From NCBI GenBank assembly GCA_017935435.1, contig JAGBHP010000045.1, positions 1 through 48,303 of the forward strand: a stretch of 48,303 nt of DNA, in the 5' to 3' direction. The translations under genes were made by a program, and so were the position numbers. Below, in pieces: positions 32,766-40,357 of the stretch. Position 1 is the first letter of the stretch; each line of letters begins with the position of its first letter. Below the pieces are notes generated by a model. That model saw only the letters and a list, made by a program, of their open reading frames with translations, ran no database searches and was not told the origin of the DNA. Source of the stretch: Clostridia bacterium (GTDB lineage Bacteria > Bacillota > Clostridia > UBA1381 > UBA9506).

Positions 32766-34181
32766 ATGCGAAAGACAAAAATTATTTGTACAATCGGTCC
32801 TGCGTGCGAAAACGAGGAAACCTTAACGCAGATGTGCCTAAACGGCATGAATGTTGCAAGACTTAACTTTTCCCACGGCACGCACGAAGACCACAAAGCA
32901 AAAATTGATTTGGTAAAAAGAGTGCGCGAAAAGCTTGGCGCTCCAATCCCGATTATGCTCGACACAAAAGGTCCTGAGTACAGGATAAAAACCTTTGAAA
33001 ACCAAAAAATCACGCTTTCAGAGGGTGATACCTTTACCTTTACGACAAAGGATGTTGAAGGAAACAACGAAAGAGTGTCGGTAAACTACAAGCACCTGCC
33101 CGAAGAGCTTTCAACAGGTGACACCATTATGGTAAACAACGGGCTTGTAAAATTTGAGGTTACAAAAATTCTTCCCGAAGACGTAATCTGCACAGTTACG
33201 GCAGGAGGCGTGCTTTCTGACCGTAAAAGTATGAACTTTCCAAACAAGGTGCTCCTTCACGAATATTTAAGCGACCACGATAAAAGCGACTTGCTTTTTG
33301 GCATAGAAAACGGCATTGATTTCGTTGCGGCATCTTTTGTTTCTTCCAAAAAAGATGTTGACGCAGTTCGTACTTTTCTTAATGAAAACGGCGGAAGCGA
33401 CATTGATATTATCGCAAAAATTGAAAACCGAGCAGGTGTTGACAATATTGATGAAATCTGCGAGGTGGCTGACGGAATAATGGTTGCGCGCGGCGATTTG
33501 GGCGTTGAAATCCCATTTGTAGAAGTTCCCTCCATTCAAAAATATCTTATTAAAAAATGCAGGCTCTTAGGAAAGCGTGTAATAACCGCAACAGAAATGC
33601 TTGAGTCTATGATTGTAAACATAAGACCGTCAAGAGCTGAAATTTCTGACGTTGCAAACGCAGTTTATGACGGCTCTTCTGCGATTATGCTCTCGGGCGA
33701 AACTGCCGCAGGCAAATATCCTGCAGAGGCTGTAAAAAATATGGCTGAAATTGCTGAATTTACAGAAAAACACATAGACTACAAGGCGTGGTTTTCGTCA
33801 ACCGAATATAAAATCAAGAACATAATCGATGCAATTTCCCACGCAACTTGCGCAATGGCAATTGATGTAGATGCAAAATGTATCGTGGTAAACTCCTTAT
33901 CTGGAAGCACAGTAAGAATGGTAAGCCGTTTTCGTTGCCCTGCTGATATTATAGGTGCTACAACCAATTTAAGAGCGTGGCGTCAGCTTAATATGAGTTG
34001 GGGCGTAACTCCCATTTTATGTGAGCAGTATCCCTCGCTTGATATTGTGTTTTATCAGGCGGAAATTCAGGCGAAAAAAATACTTTCACTTAAAAAAGGC
34101 GACAATATAGTTATGACGGGCGGTCAGATTAACGGACTTGTCGGAAATACAAATACAATAAAAGTTGAAGTAATAAAATAA
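32766..34181 (+). CDS. pyk: Pyruvate kinase
   Basis: 471 residues, without the extra PEP-utiliser-like C-terminal domain found in some Bacilli. KTKIICTIGPACEN, VARLNFSHG, LDTKGPEYRIK, IIAKIENRAGVDN, VARGDLGVEIPF and the PK C-terminal domain (CIVVNSLSGSTVRMVSRFRCP) are intact. The usual ATQMLESM is TATEMLESM here, a conservative change. Makes pyruvate and ATP from phosphoenolpyruvate and ADP. ATG 32766 follows GAGGT; the upstream in-frame start lacks a site. It is 16 bp before the Na/Pi cotransporter gene. Confidence 0.95.
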   Translation: MRKTKIICTIGPACENEETLTQMCLNGMNVARLNFSHGTHEDHKAKIDLVKRVREKLGAPIPIMLDTKGPEYRIKTFENQKITLSEGDTFTFTTKDVEGNNERVSVNYKHLPEELSTGDTIMVNNGLVKFEVTKILPEDVICTVTAGGVLSDRKSMNFPNKVLLHEYLSDHDKSDLLFGIENGIDFVAASFVSSKKDVDAVRTFLNENGGSDIDIIAKIENRAGVDNIDEICEVADGIMVARGDLGVEIPFVEVPSIQKYLIKKCRLLGKRVITATEMLESMIVNIRPSRAEISDVANAVYDGSSAIMLSGETAAGKYPAEAVKNMAEIAEFTEKHIDYKAWFSSTEYKIKNIIDAISHATCAMAIDVDAKCIVVNSLSGSTVRMVSRFRCPADIIGATTNLRAWRQLNMSWGVTPILCEQYPSLDIVFYQAEIQAKKILSLKKGDNIVMTGGQINGLVGNTNTIKVEVIK

Positions 34182-34197
34182 CATACGAGGTGAAGAA

Positions 34198-35940
34198 ATG
34201 GACATTTTTAACGTACTAAATCTAATCGGCGGACTGTGTCTTTTCCTGTTCGGTATGAATGTAATGGGCGACAGCTTAGAGCGCAGAGCCGGAAGTAAGC
34301 TTAAAAACTTGCTTGCAAAGCTTACAAAAAACAAACTTACTGGATTTTTAACGGGTCTTGCGGTAACTGCAGTTATTCAAAGCTCTTCTGCTACAACAGT
34401 TATGGTGGTTGGCTTTGTAAACTCAGGTATCATGAGCTTAAAGCAGTCCATAGCGGTTATCATGGGTGCTAACATCGGTACGACTGTAACTGCGTGGGTT
34501 TTAAGCCTTGGCGGCATTTCAAGCGACAACATCTTTATGCAGCTTTTAAAGCCGACCTCGTTTACACCAATCCTTGCTTTAATCGGTACTGCATTTTTAA
34601 TGTTCGGTAAAACAAGTAAGAAAAAGGACACAGGTTCAATTCTCTTAGGCTTTGCAACGTTAATGTTTGGTATGGATACAATGTCTGCTGCCGTTTCGGG
34701 TCTTCGTGACGTTCCTGCCTTCCAGAATTTATTTGTTACCTTTAAAAATCCGATTTTAGGTGTACTTGCAGGAGCAGTTTTAACCGCTATAATTCAGTCG
34801 AGTTCAGCCTCTGTCGGAATACTTCAGGCTCTTTCTTCAACGGGTCAGGTTTCCTTTGGTGCGGCAGTTCCGATTATCATGGGTCAGAACATCGGTACAA
34901 CGGTGACTGCGCTTTTATCCTCATTTGGAACAAATAAAAACGCAAAACGTGCGGCAGTTGTACATCTTTGCTTTAATGCATTAGGTACAATTGCGTGGCT
35001 GACTATTTTTAGTATTATATCAGCGGTATTTAAACCTATGCTTTTAGATATGCCTGCAACACACCTTGGTATCGCAGTCGCACATTCAATTTTTAATGTT
35101 TTGTGTACGCTTCTTTTGCTTCCTGCTGCTAATCTTTTAGAAAAGCTTGCAATAAAGCTTGTTCCTGATACAAGCAAAAAGGAAACCAATGCAGAGCTTG
35201 ACGAAAAGCTTTTAACAATCCCCACAGTTGCGCTTGACCGTTGTAACACGCTCGTTTGCGAAATGGCAACGCTTTCTGTTACCGCTTTAAAGAACAGCCT
35301 TAATATGCTAAATTCTTATGATGAAAAAATAGCAGAGGAAATCCGTGCATTTGAAGAAAAAGCAGACCACTATGAAGATATTCTCGGAACTTATCTTGTA
35401 AAGCTCAGCAGATATAAAATAAACGACGCCGACAGTGCGACAGTATCAAAGCTTTTAAAAGCTATTGGCGACTTTGAACGAATTTCCGACCATAGCGTAA
35501 ACATTTTAGAGTCAGCAGAAGAGCTGAAAAATAAGGAAATTATCTTTACTCCTTCTGCTAAGAAAGAGCTTGATACGCTTTTAGATGCAGTGTCTGAAAT
35601 TCTTACACTTTCATATCACGCTTTTACTAAAAATGACCTCTCCCCAGCTCACGATGTTGAGCCTTTAGAGCAGGTAATTGACGGTCTTAAAGCAAAAATG
35701 AGAAATATGCACATCTGTCGTTTAAAGGATGGCGATTGTTCAATAGAAGCAGGCTTTGTATGGGCAGACCTCATTACAAACCTTGAAAGAACTGCTGACC
35801 ACTGCTCAAATATTGCCGCTTGTGTAATTGATTCTGCTGAGCAGAATATGAATATTCACTCTTCACTCCGCGCAATTAAAGAAGAAGATTCATATTACAA
35901 AGAAAAATTTGCTCTGTATAGTGAAAAATATTCGATATAG
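34198..35940 (+). CDS. Na/phosphate cotransporter (NptA-type) with PhoU-like tail
   Basis: 580 residues. Two inverted Na/Pi-cotransporter repeats, each with the QSSSA(T/S) motif (VIQSSSATTVMVVGFVNSG and IIQSSSASVGILQALSSTG) and a GANIGTT / GQNIGTT motif. A C-terminal cytoplasmic PhoU-like helical region follows (about residues 340-560, with two EKADHYED / ERTADHCSN-type metal motifs). Bacterial members move phosphate with sodium. Probably co-transcribed with pyk. Eleven or so membrane segments in the first 310 residues. Confidence 0.92.
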   Translation: MDIFNVLNLIGGLCLFLFGMNVMGDSLERRAGSKLKNLLAKLTKNKLTGFLTGLAVTAVIQSSSATTVMVVGFVNSGIMSLKQSIAVIMGANIGTTVTAWVLSLGGISSDNIFMQLLKPTSFTPILALIGTAFLMFGKTSKKKDTGSILLGFATLMFGMDTMSAAVSGLRDVPAFQNLFVTFKNPILGVLAGAVLTAIIQSSSASVGILQALSSTGQVSFGAAVPIIMGQNIGTTVTALLSSFGTNKNAKRAAVVHLCFNALGTIAWLTIFSIISAVFKPMLLDMPATHLGIAVAHSIFNVLCTLLLLPAANLLEKLAIKLVPDTSKKETNAELDEKLLTIPTVALDRCNTLVCEMATLSVTALKNSLNMLNSYDEKIAEEIRAFEEKADHYEDILGTYLVKLSRYKINDADSATVSKLLKAIGDFERISDHSVNILESAEELKNKEIIFTPSAKKELDTLLDAVSEILTLSYHAFTKNDLSPAHDVEPLEQVIDGLKAKMRNMHICRLKDGDCSIEAGFVWADLITNLERTADHCSNIAACVIDSAEQNMNIHSSLRAIKEEDSYYKEKFALYSEKYSI

Positions 35941-35961
35941 TAAAAAATTTTAAAAAAACTA

Positions 35962-35990
35962 TTGACAAATAAAAAAACAAATGATATAAT
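35962..35990 (+). promoter_or_regulatory. Promoter of the T-box operon
   Basis: Near-perfect: TTGACA (35962-35967), 17-bp spacer, TATAAT (35985-35990). Transcription should start near 35997, at the base of T-box stem I. Confidence 0.85.
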
Positions 35991-35996
35991 CTTTTA

Positions 35997-36269
35997 AAAC
36001 GCTGTGATGCGGAATAGTATGCATTTTTATTTACCTTTAAGAGAGATGTCGGTTGGTGCAAGACATTGGAAATATTTTGCAGAACTCACCGCGGAGCGGT
36101 TGCCGTGAAAATTTAAAGTAGGGGCAAACGGGAACTCCCGTTACAGAGTTAAGATGTGTTGGCATCTAAGGGCACCGTTTCGGTGAAAAAGAGTGGTACC
36201 GCGGAAGGTTAAATTAGGTTTTAACGTTTTCGTCTCTTTGAATTGACAATGAGACGGAAACGTTTTTTT
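35997..36269 (+). promoter_or_regulatory. T-box leader, probably leucine-specific (CUC specifier)
   Basis: Stem I carries AGAGA and GTCGGTTGGTGCAAGAC (36041-36065 region). The specifier-loop segment AGAACTCACC (36081-36090) offers CTC (Leu) at 36085-36087 in the position normally used in T-boxes. The T-box sequence TGGTACCGCGG is at 36194-36204. The terminator is a 14-bp stem AACGTTTTCGTCTC (36223-36236) / GAGACGGAAACGTT (36251-36264) with a T run to 36269. Uncharged tRNA-Leu should turn on the two genes downstream. Confidence 0.88.
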
Positions 36270-36314
36270 GTTGATTGATACAATTTTTATATAGCAATCG
36301 GAAGGAGAACAAAA

Positions 36315-37703
36315 ATGAAAAGAATTAACATTACAGACATTACACTTAAAAAGCTTTCACAGGACCGTGAAGTTTCGCTTCTGTTCCGTGAAAAAACTGC
36401 AATCGCAGCTTGCGCCGACTCTTTGGGCGTTGATGCAGTAGAGCTTGCTCCCATAAAAAACACCCGTGAAGATACGATTATTTATAAAACTATCACTCAA
36501 AACATAAGCTCTGCTAAAGTTGTAATTCCTGTTGGATTTACTAAGGAAGATGTAGATATAGCCTATGAGTGCATAAAAGATGCAAAATTCCCCCGTCTTC
36601 AGGTAGAGCTTCCCGTTTCTACCGTGCAGATGGAGTACATATATCATTTAAAAGCAGATAAAATGCTTGAAAAAATCGCTGAACTCACCGCTTACGCTAA
36701 AACACTCTGCGATGACATTGAATTTGCAGCACTCGATGCAACAAGAGCTGACGTAGATTTCCTTATAAACGCTGCAAAAGAAGCAAAATCAAACGGCGCA
36801 AATATAATTACAATCTGCGATGATGCAGGAATTTCTCTTCCTGAGGAAATTGCAGAGCTTGCAAAAAGTGTAAAAGATGCGGTTGATACAAGCGTTTACG
36901 TTCAGGTTTCAGACCATATTTCTATGGCAGTTGCTTCGGCAATCGCTGCAATAAACGCAGGTGCTGACGGTCTTAAATGCGCTATGGCATCAAAAGATGC
37001 TCTTATCTTAGGCGAGCTTTCAGACGCAATAAAAGCACGTGGAGAGAAAATATGTGCCGAAACCAATCTCAAAGACACTAAGATTCACGCTTCAATCAGC
37101 GATTTACTTGAAAATATAAGCCACGAGTCATATGATTCGCAAAACACTGTCAGCGAAAAGAAAAAAATTCTTCTCGACTCCGAAACAACTCTTTCTCAGG
37201 TTGCTCAGGCAGCACAAATTTTAGGCTACGACTTATCTGACGAAGACTGCGGAAACGTACATAAAGCTCTCGTTCAGGTTTGCGAAAAGAAGGGTGCGGT
37301 TGGTTCAAAAGAATTAGAAGCCATAATTGCAAGCTCCGCTCAGCAGGCTCCTTCTACCTATCACCTCGAAAACTACACGACAAGTTGTGGAAATCTCACA
37401 AGCTCAATGTCGCAGATAACATTAAAATGCGGCGACGAAATCCTCTCAGGTGTAAGCATAGGCGACGGTCCTATCGACTCGGTTTTCCGTGCAATTGAGC
37501 AGTGCGTAGGTCATCACTACGAGCTTGATGATTTTCAGGTTCAGGCTATCACAGAAGGAAAAGAAGCTCTCGGCTCTGCACTCGTCAGACTTCGCAATAA
37601 CGGAAAGCTTTACTCAGGCAACGGCACATCAACAGATATAGTTGCCGCAAGTATCAGAGCTTATATTAACGCTCTCAACAAAATAGTATTCGAGGAGGTT
37701 TAA
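36315..37703 (+). CDS. LeuA-like protein with degenerate catalytic site and intact leucine-binding domain
   Basis: 462 residues. Residues 1-270 are a TIM barrel of the isopropylmalate/homocitrate synthase family, but key residues are lost. The DTTLRDGEQ motif is DITLKKLSQ here (metal-binding Asp replaced by Lys13), SAED is AALD (139-141), and the metal-binding HxH is Q197-V-S199. The GERAGN motif is also gone. The C-terminal LeuA allosteric domain (about 355-460) is well kept: LSGVSIGDGPIDSVFRAIE, LDDFQVQAITEGKEALGSALVRLRNNGKLYSGNGTSTDIVAASIRAYINALNKI. It is normally shorter than LeuA (about 510). Induced, by the T-box, in leucine shortage. Function unknown: pseudoenzyme, sensor or new chemistry. 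Confidence 0.85.
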   Translation: MKRINITDITLKKLSQDREVSLLFREKTAIAACADSLGVDAVELAPIKNTREDTIIYKTITQNISSAKVVIPVGFTKEDVDIAYECIKDAKFPRLQVELPVSTVQMEYIYHLKADKMLEKIAELTAYAKTLCDDIEFAALDATRADVDFLINAAKEAKSNGANIITICDDAGISLPEEIAELAKSVKDAVDTSVYVQVSDHISMAVASAIAAINAGADGLKCAMASKDALILGELSDAIKARGEKICAETNLKDTKIHASISDLLENISHESYDSQNTVSEKKKILLDSETTLSQVAQAAQILGYDLSDEDCGNVHKALVQVCEKKGAVGSKELEAIIASSAQQAPSTYHLENYTTSCGNLTSSMSQITLKCGDEILSGVSIGDGPIDSVFRAIEQCVGHHYELDDFQVQAITEGKEALGSALVRLRNNGKLYSGNGTSTDIVAASIRAYINALNKIVFEEV

Positions 37704-37705
37704 CA

Positions 37706-40165
37706 ATGAAGTTAGTCTTTTCAACAAAATTTGTAAATCGGCCCTCCTTCCTTGACTTATGCCGTTATGCATATGACTATGGATATTGCGGTTTTGAAAT
37801 ATATGACGCTGTAAAAGAAAGAAAACAACACTATGACAGTATTTTGCGTGCTGACAGAGTTTCGGACTCAAAACGTAAGCTCGTAAACCGTGGTCTTGCC
37901 GTTTCTGCTCTTACCTACCCCTACCCGTTAGAGAGTGACGAAGCTACCGCAGATAACATTTTAAAATACGTCGATATGGCAAGAAGCGCATCTATTGAGC
38001 AGGTAATTGTCCGTGTTGAAGGTGAGGTTTCAAACGAAGTTTTATTTGAAAAATTAAGTGCCGCAATCAAGCGTGCCGAAGAATCAGATGTACGCATTTT
38101 ACTTGAAACCGTTGGATATTTTTCTGACACAACCAAAGTGACAGAGGTAATAAATTTCTTCTCATCTGCAGCTTTAGCTGCATCATGGAATATAAGAGGT
38201 ACTTTTTTTGCAGGCGGCGAAAGCGCAGAAACTACAATAAAAAACCTCGGTGCTTACATAAAATACGTTCGTCTTGGCGATATGAAGGGCGATAAAACTG
38301 TTTTAATCGGCGAGGGCGAGCTTCCCGTCGATAAGGTTGTGAATGCTCTTTCTTCATTAAACTATGACGGCTATATCGCTGTTGCGTGGAATGATGAAAT
38401 TACCGATGCTGATATCGTTTTAACGCATTTTACAAACTATATCGCTTCACTTTCGCGCGAGAAAAAGGAATATGACCGTGCATATTATAACAGAGCAAAA
38501 ACAGGTACTTTCGTGTGGAAAAAGTATGATATTATAGAAGCTACTTTTTCTGACGTGCTCGATACAATGGTAGAAAACTACCCTGACCAATACGCTTTTA
38601 AGTACACAACGCTCGATTACACAAGAACATACAAGGAATTCAGAAGAGATGTTGACGAATGTGCAGCAGCACTCATCTCTCTTGGCGTAAAAGCAGGCGA
38701 CCACGTTGCAGTTTGGGCAACAAACGTTCCTGCGTGGTTTATCACATTCTGGGCAACAACGAAAATCGGCGCAGTTTTGGTTACAGTTAACACTGCATAT
38801 AAAATTCACGAAATTGAATACCTTTTAAAACAGTCCGACACGCATACGCTCGTTATGATTGAAGACTGCAAGGATATCAACTACCGTGAAATTATAGCAG
38901 AACTCTGCCCCGAACTTGAAAATACAAAGCCTGGTGACCCGATTTATTCAAAAAATCTTCCGTTCTTGCGCAATGTCGTAACCGTAGGCTTTGAAATGAC
39001 AGGATGTTTAACCTGGGAGCAGATGCTTTCACGTTCAAAATTAATTCCTCACGAAGAGGTAAGAAGACGTGCTTCCCTTGTTAAACCCGATGACGTCTGC
39101 AACATGCAGTACACATCAGGTACAACAGGCTTCCCTAAGGGAGTTATGCTTACGCACCGCAACATTGTAAACAACGGTAAAACTATCGGTGACAGAATGG
39201 ATTTATCAACCGCAGACCGTATGATGATTCAGGTTCCGATGTTCCATTGCTTCGGCATGGTGCTTTCAATGACCTCTATGATGACTCACGGCGGTACACT
39301 CTGCCCCATTCCGTATTTTTCACCGAAATCGTCACTTGCGTGCGTAAATGACGAGCATATTACCTGCTTTAACGGTGTGCCGACAATGTTTATTGCAATG
39401 TTTAATCATCCCGACTTTGCAAAAACCGATTTTTCATATATGAGAACAGGTATTATGGCAGGTGCTAACTGCCCCGCAGATTTAATGCGTCGTGCATCTG
39501 TCGAAATGAATATGAAAGAAATCATTTCAGTTTACGGTCAGACCGAGGCTTCTCCCGGATGTACAATGGGTGAGGTTAACGAAGACCTTGACCACAGAGT
39601 TGAAACTGTCGGCAGTCCCTTCCCCGGCGTTGAGTGTAAGGTAATCGACCCCGAAACAGGTGAAGAGCTTCCCGACGGCGAAAGCGGCGAATTTGTTGCA
39701 CGTGGCTTTAACATTATGAAGGGATATTATAAGATGCCTGAAGCTACTGCACAGACAATAGACGCTGACGGCTGGCTTCATTCAGGTGATATTTGCTGCC
39801 GCACTTCCGACGGCTACTATAAGGTAACAGGCAGACTCAAGGATATGATTATACGAGGCGGCGAAAACCTGTATCCACGTGAAATTGAAGAATTTTACCT
39901 CACAAACCCCAAGGTGCGTGATGTTCAGGTTGTCGGCGTTCCTGATGAGCGTTATGGTGAGGAATGTTGCGCTTGGATTATTCTCCACAAGGGCGAAACC
40001 GCAGACGAAAACGAAATGCGTGAGTTCGGTAATGCTTCAATTGCACGCCATAAGGTGCCGAGATATTTCCTCTTCGTTAAGGAATTCCCGATGAACGCAG
40101 CAGGAAAGATTTTAAAATATAAAATGAGAGATGAATCTAAAGAAATACTTGGATTAAATAATTAA
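37706..40165 (+). CDS. Fusion of sugar-isomerase-type TIM barrel and acyl-CoA ligase (ANL family)
   Basis: 819 residues, start 2 bp after the LeuA-like gene, GGAGG upstream. Residues 1 to about 255 are an AP-endonuclease-2/xylose-isomerase-like TIM barrel (FLDLCRYAYDYGYCGFEIYD, ILLETVGYFSD, NLGAYIKYVRLGDM, LIGEGELPVDKVVNAL), but several usual metal ligands look changed (HVHLKD-type motif is YVRLGD, the last EW is AW). Residues about 285-819 are a full acyl-CoA synthetase: YTSGTTGFPKG (about 469), YGQTEASPG (about 610), WLHSGDIC, GRLKDMIIRGGENLYPREIE and NAAGKILKYKMRD with the catalytic Lys. It should activate a carboxylic acid with ATP and CoA; the acid is unknown. Confidence 0.88.
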   Translation: MKLVFSTKFVNRPSFLDLCRYAYDYGYCGFEIYDAVKERKQHYDSILRADRVSDSKRKLVNRGLAVSALTYPYPLESDEATADNILKYVDMARSASIEQVIVRVEGEVSNEVLFEKLSAAIKRAEESDVRILLETVGYFSDTTKVTEVINFFSSAALAASWNIRGTFFAGGESAETTIKNLGAYIKYVRLGDMKGDKTVLIGEGELPVDKVVNALSSLNYDGYIAVAWNDEITDADIVLTHFTNYIASLSREKKEYDRAYYNRAKTGTFVWKKYDIIEATFSDVLDTMVENYPDQYAFKYTTLDYTRTYKEFRRDVDECAAALISLGVKAGDHVAVWATNVPAWFITFWATTKIGAVLVTVNTAYKIHEIEYLLKQSDTHTLVMIEDCKDINYREIIAELCPELENTKPGDPIYSKNLPFLRNVVTVGFEMTGCLTWEQMLSRSKLIPHEEVRRRASLVKPDDVCNMQYTSGTTGFPKGVMLTHRNIVNNGKTIGDRMDLSTADRMMIQVPMFHCFGMVLSMTSMMTHGGTLCPIPYFSPKSSLACVNDEHITCFNGVPTMFIAMFNHPDFAKTDFSYMRTGIMAGANCPADLMRRASVEMNMKEIISVYGQTEASPGCTMGEVNEDLDHRVETVGSPFPGVECKVIDPETGEELPDGESGEFVARGFNIMKGYYKMPEATAQTIDADGWLHSGDICCRTSDGYYKVTGRLKDMIIRGGENLYPREIEEFYLTNPKVRDVQVVGVPDERYGEECCAWIILHKGETADENEMREFGNASIARHKVPRYFLFVKEFPMNAAGKILKYKMRDESKEILGLNN

Positions 40166-40181
40166 AAGTATATATTTTTAT

Positions 40182-40312
40182 AGGGGCTATCCCAATAATT
40201 ACAGCAAACGAATATTTTTTGCATCTTTGTAGGGAACGCATTTATGCGTTCCCTACAAATGCAATTGCAACGGTTATATTCTTTATGTGATTATTGAGAT
40301 AGCCCCTTTTTT
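40182..40312. mobile_element. MITE-like inverted repeat serving as terminator, with nested GTAG palindrome
   Basis: 22-nt arms (40182-40203 and 40286-40307) pair with one mismatch and one G.T pair; the ends AGGGGCTATC resemble the terminal repeats of some insertion sequences. A T run follows at 40307-40312, so it can end transcription of the T-box operon. The 82-nt loop contains the palindrome at 40229-40256. No transposase is present. Confidence 0.65.
40229..40256. repeat. Perfect GTAG...CTAC palindrome, nested
   Basis: 13-bp perfect inverted repeat GTAGGGAACGCAT-tt-ATGCGTTCCCTAC. It is the symmetric form of the palindromes at 598, 681 and 16607 and differs from the one at 16607 by few bases in each arm, changed in step so that pairing is kept. 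Confidence 0.85.
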
Positions 40313-40317
40313 GTAAC

Positions 40318-40351
40318 AAAAAATTACTGCGGTAAAAACTTACCGCAGTAA
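40318..40351 (-). terminator. Rho-independent terminator of rpoB-rpoC
   Basis: 12-bp stem TTACTGCGGTAA (40324-40335) / TTACCGCAGTAA (40340-40351). On the minus strand it is followed by TTTTTT. It lies 6 bp after the rpoC stop. Confidence 0.88.
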
Positions 40352-40357
40352 AATAAA

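Noticed and set aside
36117-36155. GTAG-type palindrome in the T-box (GTAGGGG followed by an ACGGGA/CCCGT hairpin)
   Set aside because: An AACGGG...CCCGTT-like helix is a normal internal T-box element, so the resemblance to the repeat family is probably coincidental.
36315-37703. Functional 2-isopropylmalate synthase (leuA)
   Set aside because: The metal-binding Asp, the HxH pair and the Glu of the SAED motif are all replaced.
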